NCBI GenBank assembly: GCA_036378955.1
Contig: DASUVM010000004.1
Span: forward strand, 174,392 to 238,391
From: DASUVM01 sp036378955
GTDB lineage: Bacteria > Patescibacteriota > Saccharimonadia > Saccharimonadales > Saccharimonadaceae
Direction: 5' to 3'
Length of the DNA stretch: 64,000 nt
Shown here: positions 18,221-26,304 of the stretch, in pieces
Layout of the letters: each line of letters starts with the position of its first letter
How positions within the stretch are numbered: position 1 is the first letter of the stretch
Notes under the pieces: generated by a model
Seen by the model: the letters and a program-made list of their open reading frames with translations, nothing else
Databases searched by the model: none
Told to the model about the DNA's origin: nothing
Translations under genes and position numbers: made by a program

Positions 18221-18771
18221 AATTGCATAACTTCCTGTTCTTTAGTTTTCGCCGCCGCTTCAAGCTTGGCCTGTGTGTCATTCATGGCGTTTTCGAGAGT
18301 TTTTTCAATCCGTTTATAATCGTCTTCTGAAATAGCTTTACTATCTTTCATAGCCTTGGCGTCTTTCAACGCGTCATGGCGCACGTTCCGAAATACAATA
18401 CGGCAATCTTCAACTTTTTCACCAAGCTGCTTGACCAATTGCTGGCGACGTTCGGCTGTGAGTGGTGGAACGGGCACACGCACGACGCGACCATCATCTG
18501 AAGGATTAAGGCCGAGCGATTGATTATCGCGAATAGCGACAACGATCGCCTGTAACGAATTTGGGTCGAATGGCGTCACCTGTAGTAACTGCGCGTCAGC
18601 AATAATCACATTGCCCACCTGATTCAGAGGCATTTTTTGGCCATAGGCATCGACCATGACGCCATCAAGCATGCCAGGGTGAGCGCGACCAGTGCGAATT
18701 TTTTTAAGTTCAGTTTCGAAATGATCGAGCGCTTGATGTATGCGCTGTTCATAAGGTTTCGTATCAAACAT
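18217..18771 (-). CDS. frr: Ribosome recycling factor
   Basis: With EF-G this protein splits post-termination ribosomes. The 184-residue chain carries the typical ELKKIRTGRAHPGML segment and RVPVPPLTAERRQQLVKQL. I start it at the ATG at 18771 (MFDTKPYEQRI), which has a good AAGGAGT site 10 nt upstream; the frame open to 18879 includes the preceding terminator and is not coding. It leads the frr-uppS-rseP-CPBP unit and is separated from tsf by that terminator. Confidence 0.95.
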   Translation of the reverse strand: MFDTKPYEQRIHQALDHFETELKKIRTGRAHPGMLDGVMVDAYGQKMPLNQVGNVIIADAQLLQVTPFDPNSLQAIVVAIRDNQSLGLNPSDDGRVVRVPVPPLTAERRQQLVKQLGEKVEDCRIVFRNVRHDALKDAKAMKDSKAISEDDYKRIEKTLENAMNDTQAKLEAAAKTKEQEVMQL

Positions 18772-18833
18772 GTAATAAGTTACTCCTTGTGGCTTTATAG
18801 TAGCAAAAATTAGTGGTTCGGTGTAGCGGCTAA

Positions 18834-18862
18834 CAAAAAACACTCCTTTAAAAAGAGTGCTC
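18834..18862 (-). terminator. Terminator of rpsB-tsf
   Basis: Minus strand GCACTC...GAGTG followed by TTTTTTG (stem at 18841-18845 and 18855-18859). It lies 20 nt after the tsf stop. Confidence 0.75.
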
Positions 18863-18881
18863 TTTGCAAGACATAACAATA

Positions 18882-19478
18882 TTATTCGCTAACACCAAGC
18901 TCAATCCGCTTCATTTGGCGCACAACAATATTCTCGCCGAGTTTCGAGATATGCTCCTTAATGTAATCGCCAACCGTTACACCTGGGTTTTTAATAAAGG
19001 GCTGATCAAGCAAGGTTTTTTCTGCAAAGTATTTTTGCAGTTGGCCAGCAACAATTTGAGTAGCGATATTTTCAGGCTTGCCTTCACCTTTGGCCTTTGC
19101 GGCAAACTCGGCTTCTTTTTCAGCCTTCATTTCAGCCGGTATGTCACCTTCGCCGATATAGTTTGGCGCAGATGCTGCGATATGCATTGCAATATCGTGT
19201 ACTAGGTTTTTAAAATCGTCAGTGCGAGCAACAAAATCGGTTTCACAGTTAACCTCAACCAGCACGCCAATACGGCCACTGTGGACATAGCTATCAACAA
19301 GGCCCTCACGAGCTTCGCGCTCACCGCGCTTTTCAGCTTTAGTGAGGCCTTTTTTGCGCATTGCTTCGAGCGCTTTGTCAAAGTTACCCTCAGCTTCTTC
19401 TAAGGCATGTTTAGCATCAGTTAAACCAACGCCAGTTAGTTCTTTGAGTTTTTTAACTTCTTCAAGTGATACAGGCAT
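18882..19478 (-). CDS. tsf: Translation elongation factor Ts
   Basis: Nucleotide exchange factor for EF-Tu, 198 residues. The N-terminal UBA-like domain LKELTGVGLTDAKHALEEA is followed by the core contact motif VEVNCETDFVARTDDF. It is shorter than the E. coli protein (283 residues), which indicates a reduced second core subdomain, as in several small-genome lineages. Directly downstream of rpsB with an 18-nt gap. Confidence 0.96.
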   Translation of the reverse strand: MPVSLEEVKKLKELTGVGLTDAKHALEEAEGNFDKALEAMRKKGLTKAEKRGEREAREGLVDSYVHSGRIGVLVEVNCETDFVARTDDFKNLVHDIAMHIAASAPNYIGEGDIPAEMKAEKEAEFAAKAKGEGKPENIATQIVAGQLQKYFAEKTLLDQPFIKNPGVTVGDYIKEHISKLGENIVVRQMKRIELGVSE

Positions 19479-19496
19479 ACTTACCTCTCTTTATTC

Positions 19497-20216
19497 TTAT
19501 TTTTCTAGAGCTGGCGCAGCAGCTTTTTTCTGCTCAACACCCTCACGCACCGCAGCAGCAAAGTAATCAAGCAAAAGTGCCAGGCCCTTAATGGCGTCGT
19601 CGTTAGCAGGCACGGCATAATCGACACTACCAGGGTTAGCGTTGCTATCAACTAAAGCCACTACCGGAATATTAAGCTTGCGGGCCTCACGAACTGCATT
19701 CGCATCTTCAATAATGTCAATCACTACAACAGCCCCCGGCTTACCGTTAAGCTCTTTAATGCCACCGTATTTGACATTCAGCTCGTCAATTTCTTCTTGA
19801 AATCGCTGTACCTCAAGCTTTGAGTAACGTTTCGCAAGATCGCCCGATGCCATGCGGTTTTCAAGGTTGCGCAAGTGTTTCAAACGACCAGTAATCGTTG
19901 TAGCATTAGTGAGCATACCGCCCATCCAGCGTTCAGTGACATATGGCTGGGCAATATCTTCAGCAGCCTTCTTAACAATTGCTTTAGCTTGGCGTTTTGT
20001 GCCAACAAACAGCACTTGCTTGCCGCTGGCGGCGACTTTAGTCAAAAAAGGTAAGGCAGCTTCCAGCGCCTCAACCGTTTTTGTCAGGTCAATAATGTGA
20101 ATTCCCTGACGTTTGCTGTGGATATATGGTGCCATTTTAGGGTGCCAGCGGCTAGTTTTATGGCCAAAGTGCACACCTGCCTCAAGCAGGGCTTTAATAT
20201 CGACAGATACTGCCAT
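19497..20216 (-). CDS. rpsB: Ribosomal protein uS2
   Basis: The 239-residue small-subunit protein has the typical N terminus LLEAGVHFGHKTSRWHPKMAPYI and the segments VLFVGTKRQAKAIV, ERWMGGMLTN and DSNANP. Co-transcribed with tsf from a promoter at 20302-20330 after an 80-nt leader containing a purine-rich strand that could fold; rpsB leaders in other bacteria are autoregulated, but no known motif is evident here. Confidence 0.96.
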   Translation of the reverse strand: MAVSVDIKALLEAGVHFGHKTSRWHPKMAPYIHSKRQGIHIIDLTKTVEALEAALPFLTKVAASGKQVLFVGTKRQAKAIVKKAAEDIAQPYVTERWMGGMLTNATTITGRLKHLRNLENRMASGDLAKRYSKLEVQRFQEEIDELNVKYGGIKELNGKPGAVVVIDIIEDANAVREARKLNIPVVALVDSNANPGSVDYAVPANDDAIKGLALLLDYFAAAVREGVEQKKAAAPALEK

Positions 20217-20301
20217 AGTGTAATCCTTTCACCTCACTCGCACTACCTTCTCAGGAGGATTGCTGCACGAGCTGTGTCGTTAAAAATTTAATACAAGAGT
20301 T

Positions 20302-20330
20302 ATTGTAGCGTTTTTTACTGTTATTTGCAA
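20302..20330 (-). promoter_or_regulatory. Promoter of rpsB-tsf
   Basis: Minus strand TTGCAA (20325-20330), 17-bp spacer, TACAAT (20302-20307). The transcript would carry a leader of about 80 nt before rpsB. Confidence 0.75.
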
Positions 20331-20333
20331 GAG

Positions 20334-21155
20334 TTAACGGCGGTAGTTGCGAACTTTAGGAATAGGCGGCTCTAAATCGGCCTCATTCAACCAACCTAGA
20401 TGTTGAGCCGTCTCTCGCTTACGTTGAGCATCGGTGCGTCGCAGAAAACGATTCAAAAGCCGCCTGGCTTTCTTTGCTTTGCCCGTAGCACCGGCAATAA
20501 ATATACTGTCTAATATGAAGTCGTTCTGAGCGGTAATTTTCCGTTCAACTTCCTCGGCGGCCACTTTTGGATTAACCTCTTTATTATGTTCAACTCCTTG
20601 CTGATAAAAATCGGCTATATGTATGACGTTTTCACTATCAAAACCAATCGTTCCAGTTTCGTTTTCAAGGCGTGTAATAGCGTTCGAAGCATCATGTTCT
20701 ACGGTTAATGTATGACCGCCAAAGGTATCTACAAGCCAATTGACAGTTTCAGGCTTAGCTTCAGGAGCCACGTCTATTATTACCGACAAGTCAAAAATAA
20801 CCCAGCGGGTACCACCGCCTTCTTGTTCAGTTTCACCTGGCACAAAGCCTTTTGGTAACGAGATCTCTCGGCTCAATAAGCTTCGCGTGCCATCTTTTTG
20901 CATTTTCTCATAACTAAATATGTAGTTCAGCCTGCCTTTATCCTCGGGGTCTTCTAAAGGATAGCTAACATATCCAAAGGAGCCCTCGGGAGTTGCGAAG
21001 ACCATGCCATCTTCTTTTTTTGTTAACTCAAACTGAGCAAGTGCTTCTCGTTGCTCGGGTTGACTAAAAAAACGAATCGTCTTTTCGAAGTCGTACTGTT
21101 CGTCATTAAGGCGTTTGTTGGGGTTGTTTGTTTCTTCGGGGGAGGATCTAGTCAT
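20334..21155 (-). CDS. Uncharacterised soluble protein
   Basis: I do not recognise a family for this 273-residue protein. It has no signal peptide or membrane segment. It is acidic in the N-terminal and central parts with beta-rich stretches (GYVSYPLEDPEDKGRLNYIF, RWVIFDLSVIIDV) and ends in a basic helix (KAKKARRLLNRFLRRTDAQRKR). The promoter at 21167-21195 is excellent and its -10 box lies 11 nt from the ATG, so the mRNA is nearly leaderless. It is divergent from rpmE. The basic tail could bind nucleic acid, but nothing firmer can be said. Confidence 0.7.
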   Translation of the reverse strand: MTRSSPEETNNPNKRLNDEQYDFEKTIRFFSQPEQREALAQFELTKKEDGMVFATPEGSFGYVSYPLEDPEDKGRLNYIFSYEKMQKDGTRSLLSREISLPKGFVPGETEQEGGGTRWVIFDLSVIIDVAPEAKPETVNWLVDTFGGHTLTVEHDASNAITRLENETGTIGFDSENVIHIADFYQQGVEHNKEVNPKVAAEEVERKITAQNDFILDSIFIAGATGKAKKARRLLNRFLRRTDAQRKRETAQHLGWLNEADLEPPIPKVRNYRR

Positions 21156-21166
21156 AGTATACTTAT

Positions 21167-21195
21167 ATTATAACACCGATAGCTATTAAAATCAA
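21167..21195 (-). promoter_or_regulatory. Promoter of the gene at 20334-21155
   Basis: Minus strand TTGATT (21190-21195), 17-bp spacer, perfect TATAAT (21167-21172). The expected transcription start is about 4 nt before the ATG. Confidence 0.7.
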
Positions 21196-21221
21196 TGTTG
21201 CATCTCGTCCCGTTGCTAGCT

Positions 21222-21250
21222 TTGACAATCTTACCTACTACTGATACAAT
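21222..21250 (+). promoter_or_regulatory. Promoter of rpmE-prfA-TrmH-prmC
   Basis: Perfect TTGACA (21222-21227), 17-bp spacer ending in the extended motif TGA, TACAAT (21245-21250). The ATG of rpmE is only 11 nt after the -10 box, and there is no Shine-Dalgarno. Confidence 0.8.
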
Positions 21251-21261
21251 AGCTATCAATT

Positions 21262-21600
21262 ATGAAAAAAGATTTACATCCATCAAACTATCAATTTGTG
21301 GTGTTTCAAGATGAAGGCGCCAATTTCGCGTTTTTAACAAAATCAACCGCCACCAGCAACGAGACTATTAAGTGGGAAGACGGTAACGAATATCCGCTTG
21401 TTAAAGTACACATCTCGAGTGCTTCTCACCCTTTTTACACCGGTGAACAGAAAGTGCTTGACATTGAAGGCCGTGTCGATAAGTTCGAGGCGCGCCGCAA
21501 AGCCGCCGAAGCCCGTAAGGCAGCCCTAAGCAACAAAGCCAAGAAAACCGCCACTCGTTCGGCTAAAAAAGCTGAGAAACCAGCAAAAGCTGCGGCGTAA
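21262..21600 (+). CDS. rpmE2: Ribosomal protein bL31, type B (zinc-free form)
   Basis: Large-subunit protein of 112 residues. MKKDLHPSNYQFVVFQDE and the later ISSASHPFYTGEQKVLDIEGRVDKF match bL31. The CxxC zinc ligands of type A are absent, hence type B. After about residue 72 the chain continues as a lysine/alanine-rich tail (RRKAAEARKAALSNKAKKTATRS) not found in short bL31 proteins. The mRNA is predicted to be leaderless (promoter 11 nt upstream). prfA follows across a 19-nt hairpin. Confidence 0.93.
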   Translation: MKKDLHPSNYQFVVFQDEGANFAFLTKSTATSNETIKWEDGNEYPLVKVHISSASHPFYTGEQKVLDIEGRVDKFEARRKAAEARKAALSNKAKKTATRSAKKAEKPAKAAA

Positions 21601-21609
21601 TAACATGAT

Positions 21610-21630
21610 GGAGCAGCCGTTCTGCTCCTG
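21610..21630 (+). promoter_or_regulatory. Hairpin between rpmE2 and prfA
   Basis: GGAGCAG, 5-nt loop, CTGCTCC, without a T-run. It could stabilise the upstream mRNA or attenuate, and its 3' arm adjoins the GGAG ribosome site of prfA. Confidence 0.5.
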
Positions 21631-21641
21631 GAGTGTACGAT

Positions 21642-22712
21642 ATGGGTGCAATTTCAGTTGACCTTTTGGCGCTACGGGCCGAGCATAATGAGCTTGAGCA
21701 ATTTTTAGCGCTGCCAACTGCCTATAGCTCAACTGATTTTACTGGCAAAACTCGCCGCCTTACCGAATTAAAACAAATTATTACACTCGCCGAAGAACAA
21801 AAAAAATTAGCCAAGCAGCTTGAAGAGGCTGAAGCACTGGCAACCGGCAGCGATGAGTTGGCCGAGCTAGCAAAACTCGAAGTTCCAACGCTTGAAACAC
21901 GGTTACGCGCCATTGATGATGAGCTGTTTAGCATGCTCACCCCAAAAGACCCAAATGACGAAAAAGATATTATTATGGAAATTCGTGCCGGTGCCGGTGG
22001 CGACGAAGCCAGCTTGTTTGCCGCCGAGCTATTAAGAATGTACCTGCGTTACTGCGAACGACACACTCTTAAAACCGAGATTTTAAGTGAAAGCCCAAAT
22101 GATGTCGGTGGCTACAAAGAAGTTATATTTGGTATTAAAGGTGACGCACCCTATAGCAAGTTAAAATTCGAAAGTGGTGTTCACAGGGTACAGCGCGTGC
22201 CAGCCACTGAATCGCAGGGGCGCATTCATACCAGCACCGTCTCTGTGGCGGTCTTGCCTGAAGCTGAAGAGGTTGATATTGAAATTAACCCGAGCGATCT
22301 TAGAATTGATGTCTTCCGTGCCAGCGGGCATGGTGGTCAAAGTGTTAATACCACTGATTCAGCCGTTCGCATAACTCATCTCCCCACCGGGCTTGTGGTT
22401 GCCAACCAAGACGAAAAGTCACAGATAAAAAATAAAGACAAAGCCATGAAGGTACTCCGCAGCCGCCTCCTGCAAATCAAACTTGAAGAAGAGCAAGCTA
22501 AGCAAAGTGCTGAGCGCCGCTCACTCATTGGGTCAGCAGACCGCAGTGAAAAAATCCGCACTTATAACTTCCCGCAAGATCGCATTACTGACCACCGTAT
22601 TGGCTTTAGTCGCAGCAACATCCCCGCCGCTATGAACGGTGAAATTGACGATATTATTGAGAACCTCCAAACTTACGAGCGTGAGCTAAAGGCCCAGGGC
22701 GCCAGCACATGA
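21642..22712 (+). CDS. prfA: Peptide chain release factor 1
   Basis: Release factor reading UAA/UAG. The catalytic loop ASGHGGQSVNTTDSAVR contains GGQ, and MEIRAGAGGDEASLFAAEL is the conserved domain 2 segment. The codon-recognition region near RVPATESQGRIHTS contains the PAT-type motif of RF1. The ATG at 21642 is preferred over an in-frame GTG at 21633 because GGAG lies 8 nt before it. It overlaps the methyltransferase gene downstream by 4 bp; PrmC, the enzyme that methylates this GGQ glutamine, is encoded two genes later. Confidence 0.96.
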   Translation: MGAISVDLLALRAEHNELEQFLALPTAYSSTDFTGKTRRLTELKQIITLAEEQKKLAKQLEEAEALATGSDELAELAKLEVPTLETRLRAIDDELFSMLTPKDPNDEKDIIMEIRAGAGGDEASLFAAELLRMYLRYCERHTLKTEILSESPNDVGGYKEVIFGIKGDAPYSKLKFESGVHRVQRVPATESQGRIHTSTVSVAVLPEAEEVDIEINPSDLRIDVFRASGHGGQSVNTTDSAVRITHLPTGLVVANQDEKSQIKNKDKAMKVLRSRLLQIKLEEEQAKQSAERRSLIGSADRSEKIRTYNFPQDRITDHRIGFSRSNIPAAMNGEIDDIIENLQTYERELKAQGAST

Positions 22713-23500
22713 GCAATCAACCACTCACTATTACCAGCCCCGCAAACCCAAAAATTAAATGGCTCGTTAGCCTTCACAAACATGCCAATCGCCGCCGCGA
22801 GGGTGTTGTTATTGTTGAAGGCAACAAAGAGATAAACTTTGCGCTCGACGCAGGTTTGCGATTAGAGGAACTATTTATAGTAAAGGAGCTCAGCGACAAC
22901 AACTTGCTCCCCGGGGCAGAGAAAAATTTTTTAATTTCAAAAACCTGCTTTGAAAAAGCCGCTTATCGCGCTAATTCTGACGGGCTTATTGGTATATTTG
23001 CAGAGCCCCGCCGAAGTTTAAGTTCACTGCAGCTCAGTAAAGCACCCTTTATCATTATTCTTGAGGCAGTTGAAAAACCAGGTAACCTTGGCGCTATCAT
23101 ACGAACCGCCGATGGCGCCAGCGCCGACGCTGTGATTGTGTGTGACGAACGCTGCGATATTTGGAACCCCAACGCAATTCGCGCAAGCGTTGGTACAATT
23201 TTTTCTACGCCTGTTTTTACTGCTACAAAAGAAATAGTTGCGGCCTTTTTAAAAGAGAAGTCTATTCAGCCATTCGCCGCCGCTCTTACCAAAAATGCTA
23301 TACCTTATACGAGTACCAGCTTTAAGGGCCCCGCCGCCATTATATTCGGCACCGAAGCCAACGGCCTCAGCGATTTTTGGTTAGCTCATACCACGAATAT
23401 AATTATTCCGATGCATGGTAAAAACGATTCGCTTAACGTCTCGGTTGCTGCAGGCGTTTTGGCATACGAAGTTGTTCGGCAGCGTACAAACACCAGATGA
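22709..23500 (+). CDS. SpoU/TrmH family RNA 2'-O-methyltransferase
   Basis: The 263-residue protein has an N-terminal substrate-binding domain (SPANPKIKWLVSLHKHANRRREGVVIVEGNKEI in part) and a C-terminal SPOUT knot. The three SpoU motifs are ILEAVEKPGNLGAIIRTADG, the segment IIFGTEANGL, and IIPMHGKNDSLNVSVAAGVL. It methylates ribose in rRNA or tRNA using SAM; the target nucleotide is unknown. Translationally coupled on both sides (4-bp overlaps with prfA and prmC). Confidence 0.93.
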   Translation: MSNQPLTITSPANPKIKWLVSLHKHANRRREGVVIVEGNKEINFALDAGLRLEELFIVKELSDNNLLPGAEKNFLISKTCFEKAAYRANSDGLIGIFAEPRRSLSSLQLSKAPFIIILEAVEKPGNLGAIIRTADGASADAVIVCDERCDIWNPNAIRASVGTIFSTPVFTATKEIVAAFLKEKSIQPFAAALTKNAIPYTSTSFKGPAAIIFGTEANGLSDFWLAHTTNIIIPMHGKNDSLNVSVAAGVLAYEVVRQRTNTR

Positions 23501-24312
23501 CTATCGACAATTGGCTCAAGACAGCCGAAGCACAATTAAAAGCAGCGGGCATTTTAAGCCCCTGGCTCGATGCAAGGTTGCTGCTATCTCATGTACTGGA
23601 AAAACCAAAAGTGTGGCTGCTTGCACATAATGAAGAAGTTGTACCCAAAGAGATGCACAGTAACCTCACACAACTACTCAATAGGCGCTTGCAACATGAG
23701 CCCCTTGCCTATATTAGAGGCCAGCAAGAATTCTTTGGGCGAGTGTTTAGTGTAACGAATGATGTATTAGTTCCCCGGCCTGAAACTGAGGCTATAATTG
23801 AAAAGCTGCAAACCATATCAATCGAAGACGGTGACACACTGATTGATGTCGGCACCGGCTCTGGCTGCATCGCCATTTCCGCTAAACTAGAATTCCCCGA
23901 GCTTAAGGTATACGGGCTTGATGTAAGCAAGCCGGCACTCTCTGTTGCTGCCCAAAATGCCGCAAATTTATATGCTAATGTTACTTTTATATGCGCTGAT
24001 ATTATTGAGACCACACTACCACACCCAGCTTCAATTATTACCGCCAACCTGCCCTATGTTGACCGGAGCTGGCAGGTCTCGCCTGAAACTGATTTCGAGC
24101 CACCGCTCGCGCTCTATGCCGACAGCGGAGGGTTACAGTTAATTTTTAGCCTCCTTACGTTAGCCTCATCCGCTACTGTATTACGCTCAAAAGGACACCT
24201 ATTGCTTGAGGCCGACCCTCGTCAGCATGCAGCTATTATTAAGAAGACCCTTGCCCTTGGTTTTTATGAAAGCTCACACGAGGGCTTCATACTTCATTTT
24301 CAAAAGCATTAG
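23497..24312 (+). CDS. prmC: Release factor glutamine methyltransferase
   Basis: The SAM-dependent enzyme modifies the GGQ glutamine of release factors. SAM motif I is DVGTGSGCIAISA (about residues 114-126). The N-terminal helical domain ends with PLAYIRGQQEFFG, and LVPRPETE follows. The catalytic (D/N)PPY motif reads NLPY here, a one-residue deviation seen in part of the family. It sits in the same transcript as prfA. The coding end overlaps the htrA end by 4 bp (convergent). Confidence 0.93.
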   Translation: MTIDNWLKTAEAQLKAAGILSPWLDARLLLSHVLEKPKVWLLAHNEEVVPKEMHSNLTQLLNRRLQHEPLAYIRGQQEFFGRVFSVTNDVLVPRPETEAIIEKLQTISIEDGDTLIDVGTGSGCIAISAKLEFPELKVYGLDVSKPALSVAAQNAANLYANVTFICADIIETTLPHPASIITANLPYVDRSWQVSPETDFEPPLALYADSGGLQLIFSLLTLASSATVLRSKGHLLLEADPRQHAAIIKKTLALGFYESSHEGFILHFQKH

Positions 24313-25466
24313 TTTTCAGGAACGGCTCCGAGCGTAGCATTCACCGTCTGCTCTTTCCCATCACGCTGAAAAGTTACCTTAATAGTGTCACCCACCGCAA
24401 ACTGGGAGATAACACTACCAAAACTATGTTCCTTATCGATGAGCTGATCATTCACTTTGGTGATAATATCACCACTTTTCAGCCCTGCTTTTTCGGCTGG
24501 GCTACCGCCCGCAATACCATCACGAGTAATATAAGCGCCTTGGGTTACATTTGTGTGAAGTTGCTTAGCAATATCTGGCGTGAGTGTTCGATAGCGAATG
24601 CCAAGATATGGTCGAATGAGCTTTCCCTGTTCAGTCACACTTTTAATAAGCCCCTTGACATCATTAATGGGTATCGCAAAACCAATCCCTTGGGCATCTT
24701 GTGCCACTGCTACATTAATACCAATCACTTCGCCGTTCACGTTAACGAGCGGGCCACCAGAGTTGCCGGGGTTAATTGCCGCATCAGTTTGGAAGAGATT
24801 CTCAAGCTGCTCAGCACCCTGGCCCGATTCGTCACCCGCCACAATTGGCCGCCCGAGACCCGAAATAATTCCTGTTGTGACACTATTTTGAAACTGCCCT
24901 AGCGCGTTACCAATTGCAATCACCCGTTGGCCCACCTTCATCTTTGAAGAATCTCCTATCGTAACCGCGGGCAGATTATTAACGTTGTTGATCTTTAAAA
25001 ACGCAACATCGTTTACCGTATCTCGCCCGACAACTTTAACATTGTTGTATTCAGTGCCATCTGAAAGCACCACTGTGACACCTGTTACCCCGGCGGGCAC
25101 AACATGTCTATTAGTCATCACGTACCCGTCTTTACTGACAATAAAGCCCGTGCCCGCCCCTTCTTCAGTAGCACTCCGACCAAAAAATGTATCGTCAGAA
25201 ACTGTTTCGGTCGTGATAGAAACCGTGCTTTTCCCTACCTCGCTTGCAATTTGCGTCACAAGCTCTCCTTCGCTACTCACAACTTGTCGGGTATTACTTG
25301 TATTAACCGTATTGCGCACATCAGATTGCGAGAAAACAACAATCATACTACCAAGAGCACCCGCAATAAAACACAAAAAAATCAACGACAATGCTTGCCA
25401 CCGCCGCTTCACCGAAGGCACCGTTGCTATAGGTTTATCACCTGGATTTTTTACTTCTGCTTCCAT
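24309..25466 (-). CDS. HtrA/DegP-type serine protease with PDZ domain
   Basis: Membrane-anchored trypsin-like protease. A cytoplasmic N terminus of about 20 residues precedes a transmembrane anchor (ALSLIFLCFIAGALGSMIVVF). The catalytic triad is His in TNRHVV, Asp in VNDVAFLK and Ser in PGNSGGP. A C-terminal PDZ domain (SPAEKAGLKSGDIITKVND) follows. I start at the ATG at 25466 because AAGGAGAGG lies just upstream; the frame open to 25523 is not HtrA-like. It degrades or chaperones misfolded proteins outside the membrane. Confidence 0.94.
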   Translation of the reverse strand: MEAEVKNPGDKPIATVPSVKRRWQALSLIFLCFIAGALGSMIVVFSQSDVRNTVNTSNTRQVVSSEGELVTQIASEVGKSTVSITTETVSDDTFFGRSATEEGAGTGFIVSKDGYVMTNRHVVPAGVTGVTVVLSDGTEYNNVKVVGRDTVNDVAFLKINNVNNLPAVTIGDSSKMKVGQRVIAIGNALGQFQNSVTTGIISGLGRPIVAGDESGQGAEQLENLFQTDAAINPGNSGGPLVNVNGEVIGINVAVAQDAQGIGFAIPINDVKGLIKSVTEQGKLIRPYLGIRYRTLTPDIAKQLHTNVTQGAYITRDGIAGGSPAEKAGLKSGDIITKVNDQLIDKEHSFGSVISQFAVGDTIKVTFQRDGKEQTVNATLGAVPEN

Positions 25467-25485
25467 ACCTCTCCTTACTGTTCGA

Positions 25486-26304
25486 CTAAATGGCCGCTGA
25501 CCAGCTCGTTGTACCGAGCACAACTATAAGCAATGCACCCGCTAGGCCAGCCGCTACATACAAACTTCGCAGTTGTTGCTTGGTTGTTGCTTTACGCGCT
25601 CGTTCATCGTGCACCAAAAGACGCTGTGCACCATATACCCGTTGAGCAACAAATGCCAAAAGCAGCATAATAAGGGCAATTTGTGGAATTTCTAGGCCAG
25701 GCGTAATACGATACACAAACATCCAATGGCTAAATAACCACACCAGCTGTGCAACGATACTACCCCAAACAAAACCAAAAAACTCAATCTTTGATTCATC
25801 GTCGAAGCTGGTTGCAATATGACGAGCCACTGCATAGCCGATAATCCATGCCCCAAGAATCAAAACAAGCACGTAAAGTTGACTGATTTTTATTCCCATA
25901 TCAACATATAATGAAAGCGCAGTGAGTGCCACAAATTGCATAACACCAGCTTGCAGCCCCATCATCATGCGAGTTGAGCGTGGTTTTATAACAAGTAGCC
26001 ACAACGCAAGCATAAATGTCCAAAAAAGACTGGCGTAGAAGCTAGCAAACGGATTAATTATAAGCAAAGTTACACTTATAACGAATAACAAGTCGAGTAA
26101 ATTAGTTCGTAAATTCACCGACCAATAGCGTGGCCGCACGGCGAGTATCCGCCATTTACTAAGGAACGCTAATACGAGCGCCACTAGAGGCAGCTGCAAA
26201 ACAAACACACAGAGGGCAATAGCACAAACGAATAGCACATTTGCCCCAATGTGAAGGATATCTCCCAGTCGAGCACCCTTATTGGGTGTTTTTAGTAGTT
26301 CCAT
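25486..26304 (-). CDS. Polytopic membrane protein of unknown function
   Basis: The protein of about 272 residues has around seven hydrophobic helices (for example VLFVCAIALCVFVLQLPLVAL, FWTFMLALWLLVI, LYVLVLILGAWIIGYAVA, IALIMLLLAFVAQRVYG) linked by short charged loops. No known motif is visible. The start is taken as the ATG at 26304 inside the end of the LCP gene (26-bp overlap), which implies coupling to it; htrA follows 19 nt downstream. Envelope maintenance is suggested only by this LCP-membrane protein-HtrA order. Confidence 0.7.
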   Translation of the reverse strand: MELLKTPNKGARLGDILHIGANVLFVCAIALCVFVLQLPLVALVLAFLSKWRILAVRPRYWSVNLRTNLLDLLFVISVTLLIINPFASFYASLFWTFMLALWLLVIKPRSTRMMMGLQAGVMQFVALTALSLYVDMGIKISQLYVLVLILGAWIIGYAVARHIATSFDDESKIEFFGFVWGSIVAQLVWLFSHWMFVYRITPGLEIPQIALIMLLLAFVAQRVYGAQRLLVHDERARKATTKQQLRSLYVAAGLAGALLIVVLGTTSWSAAI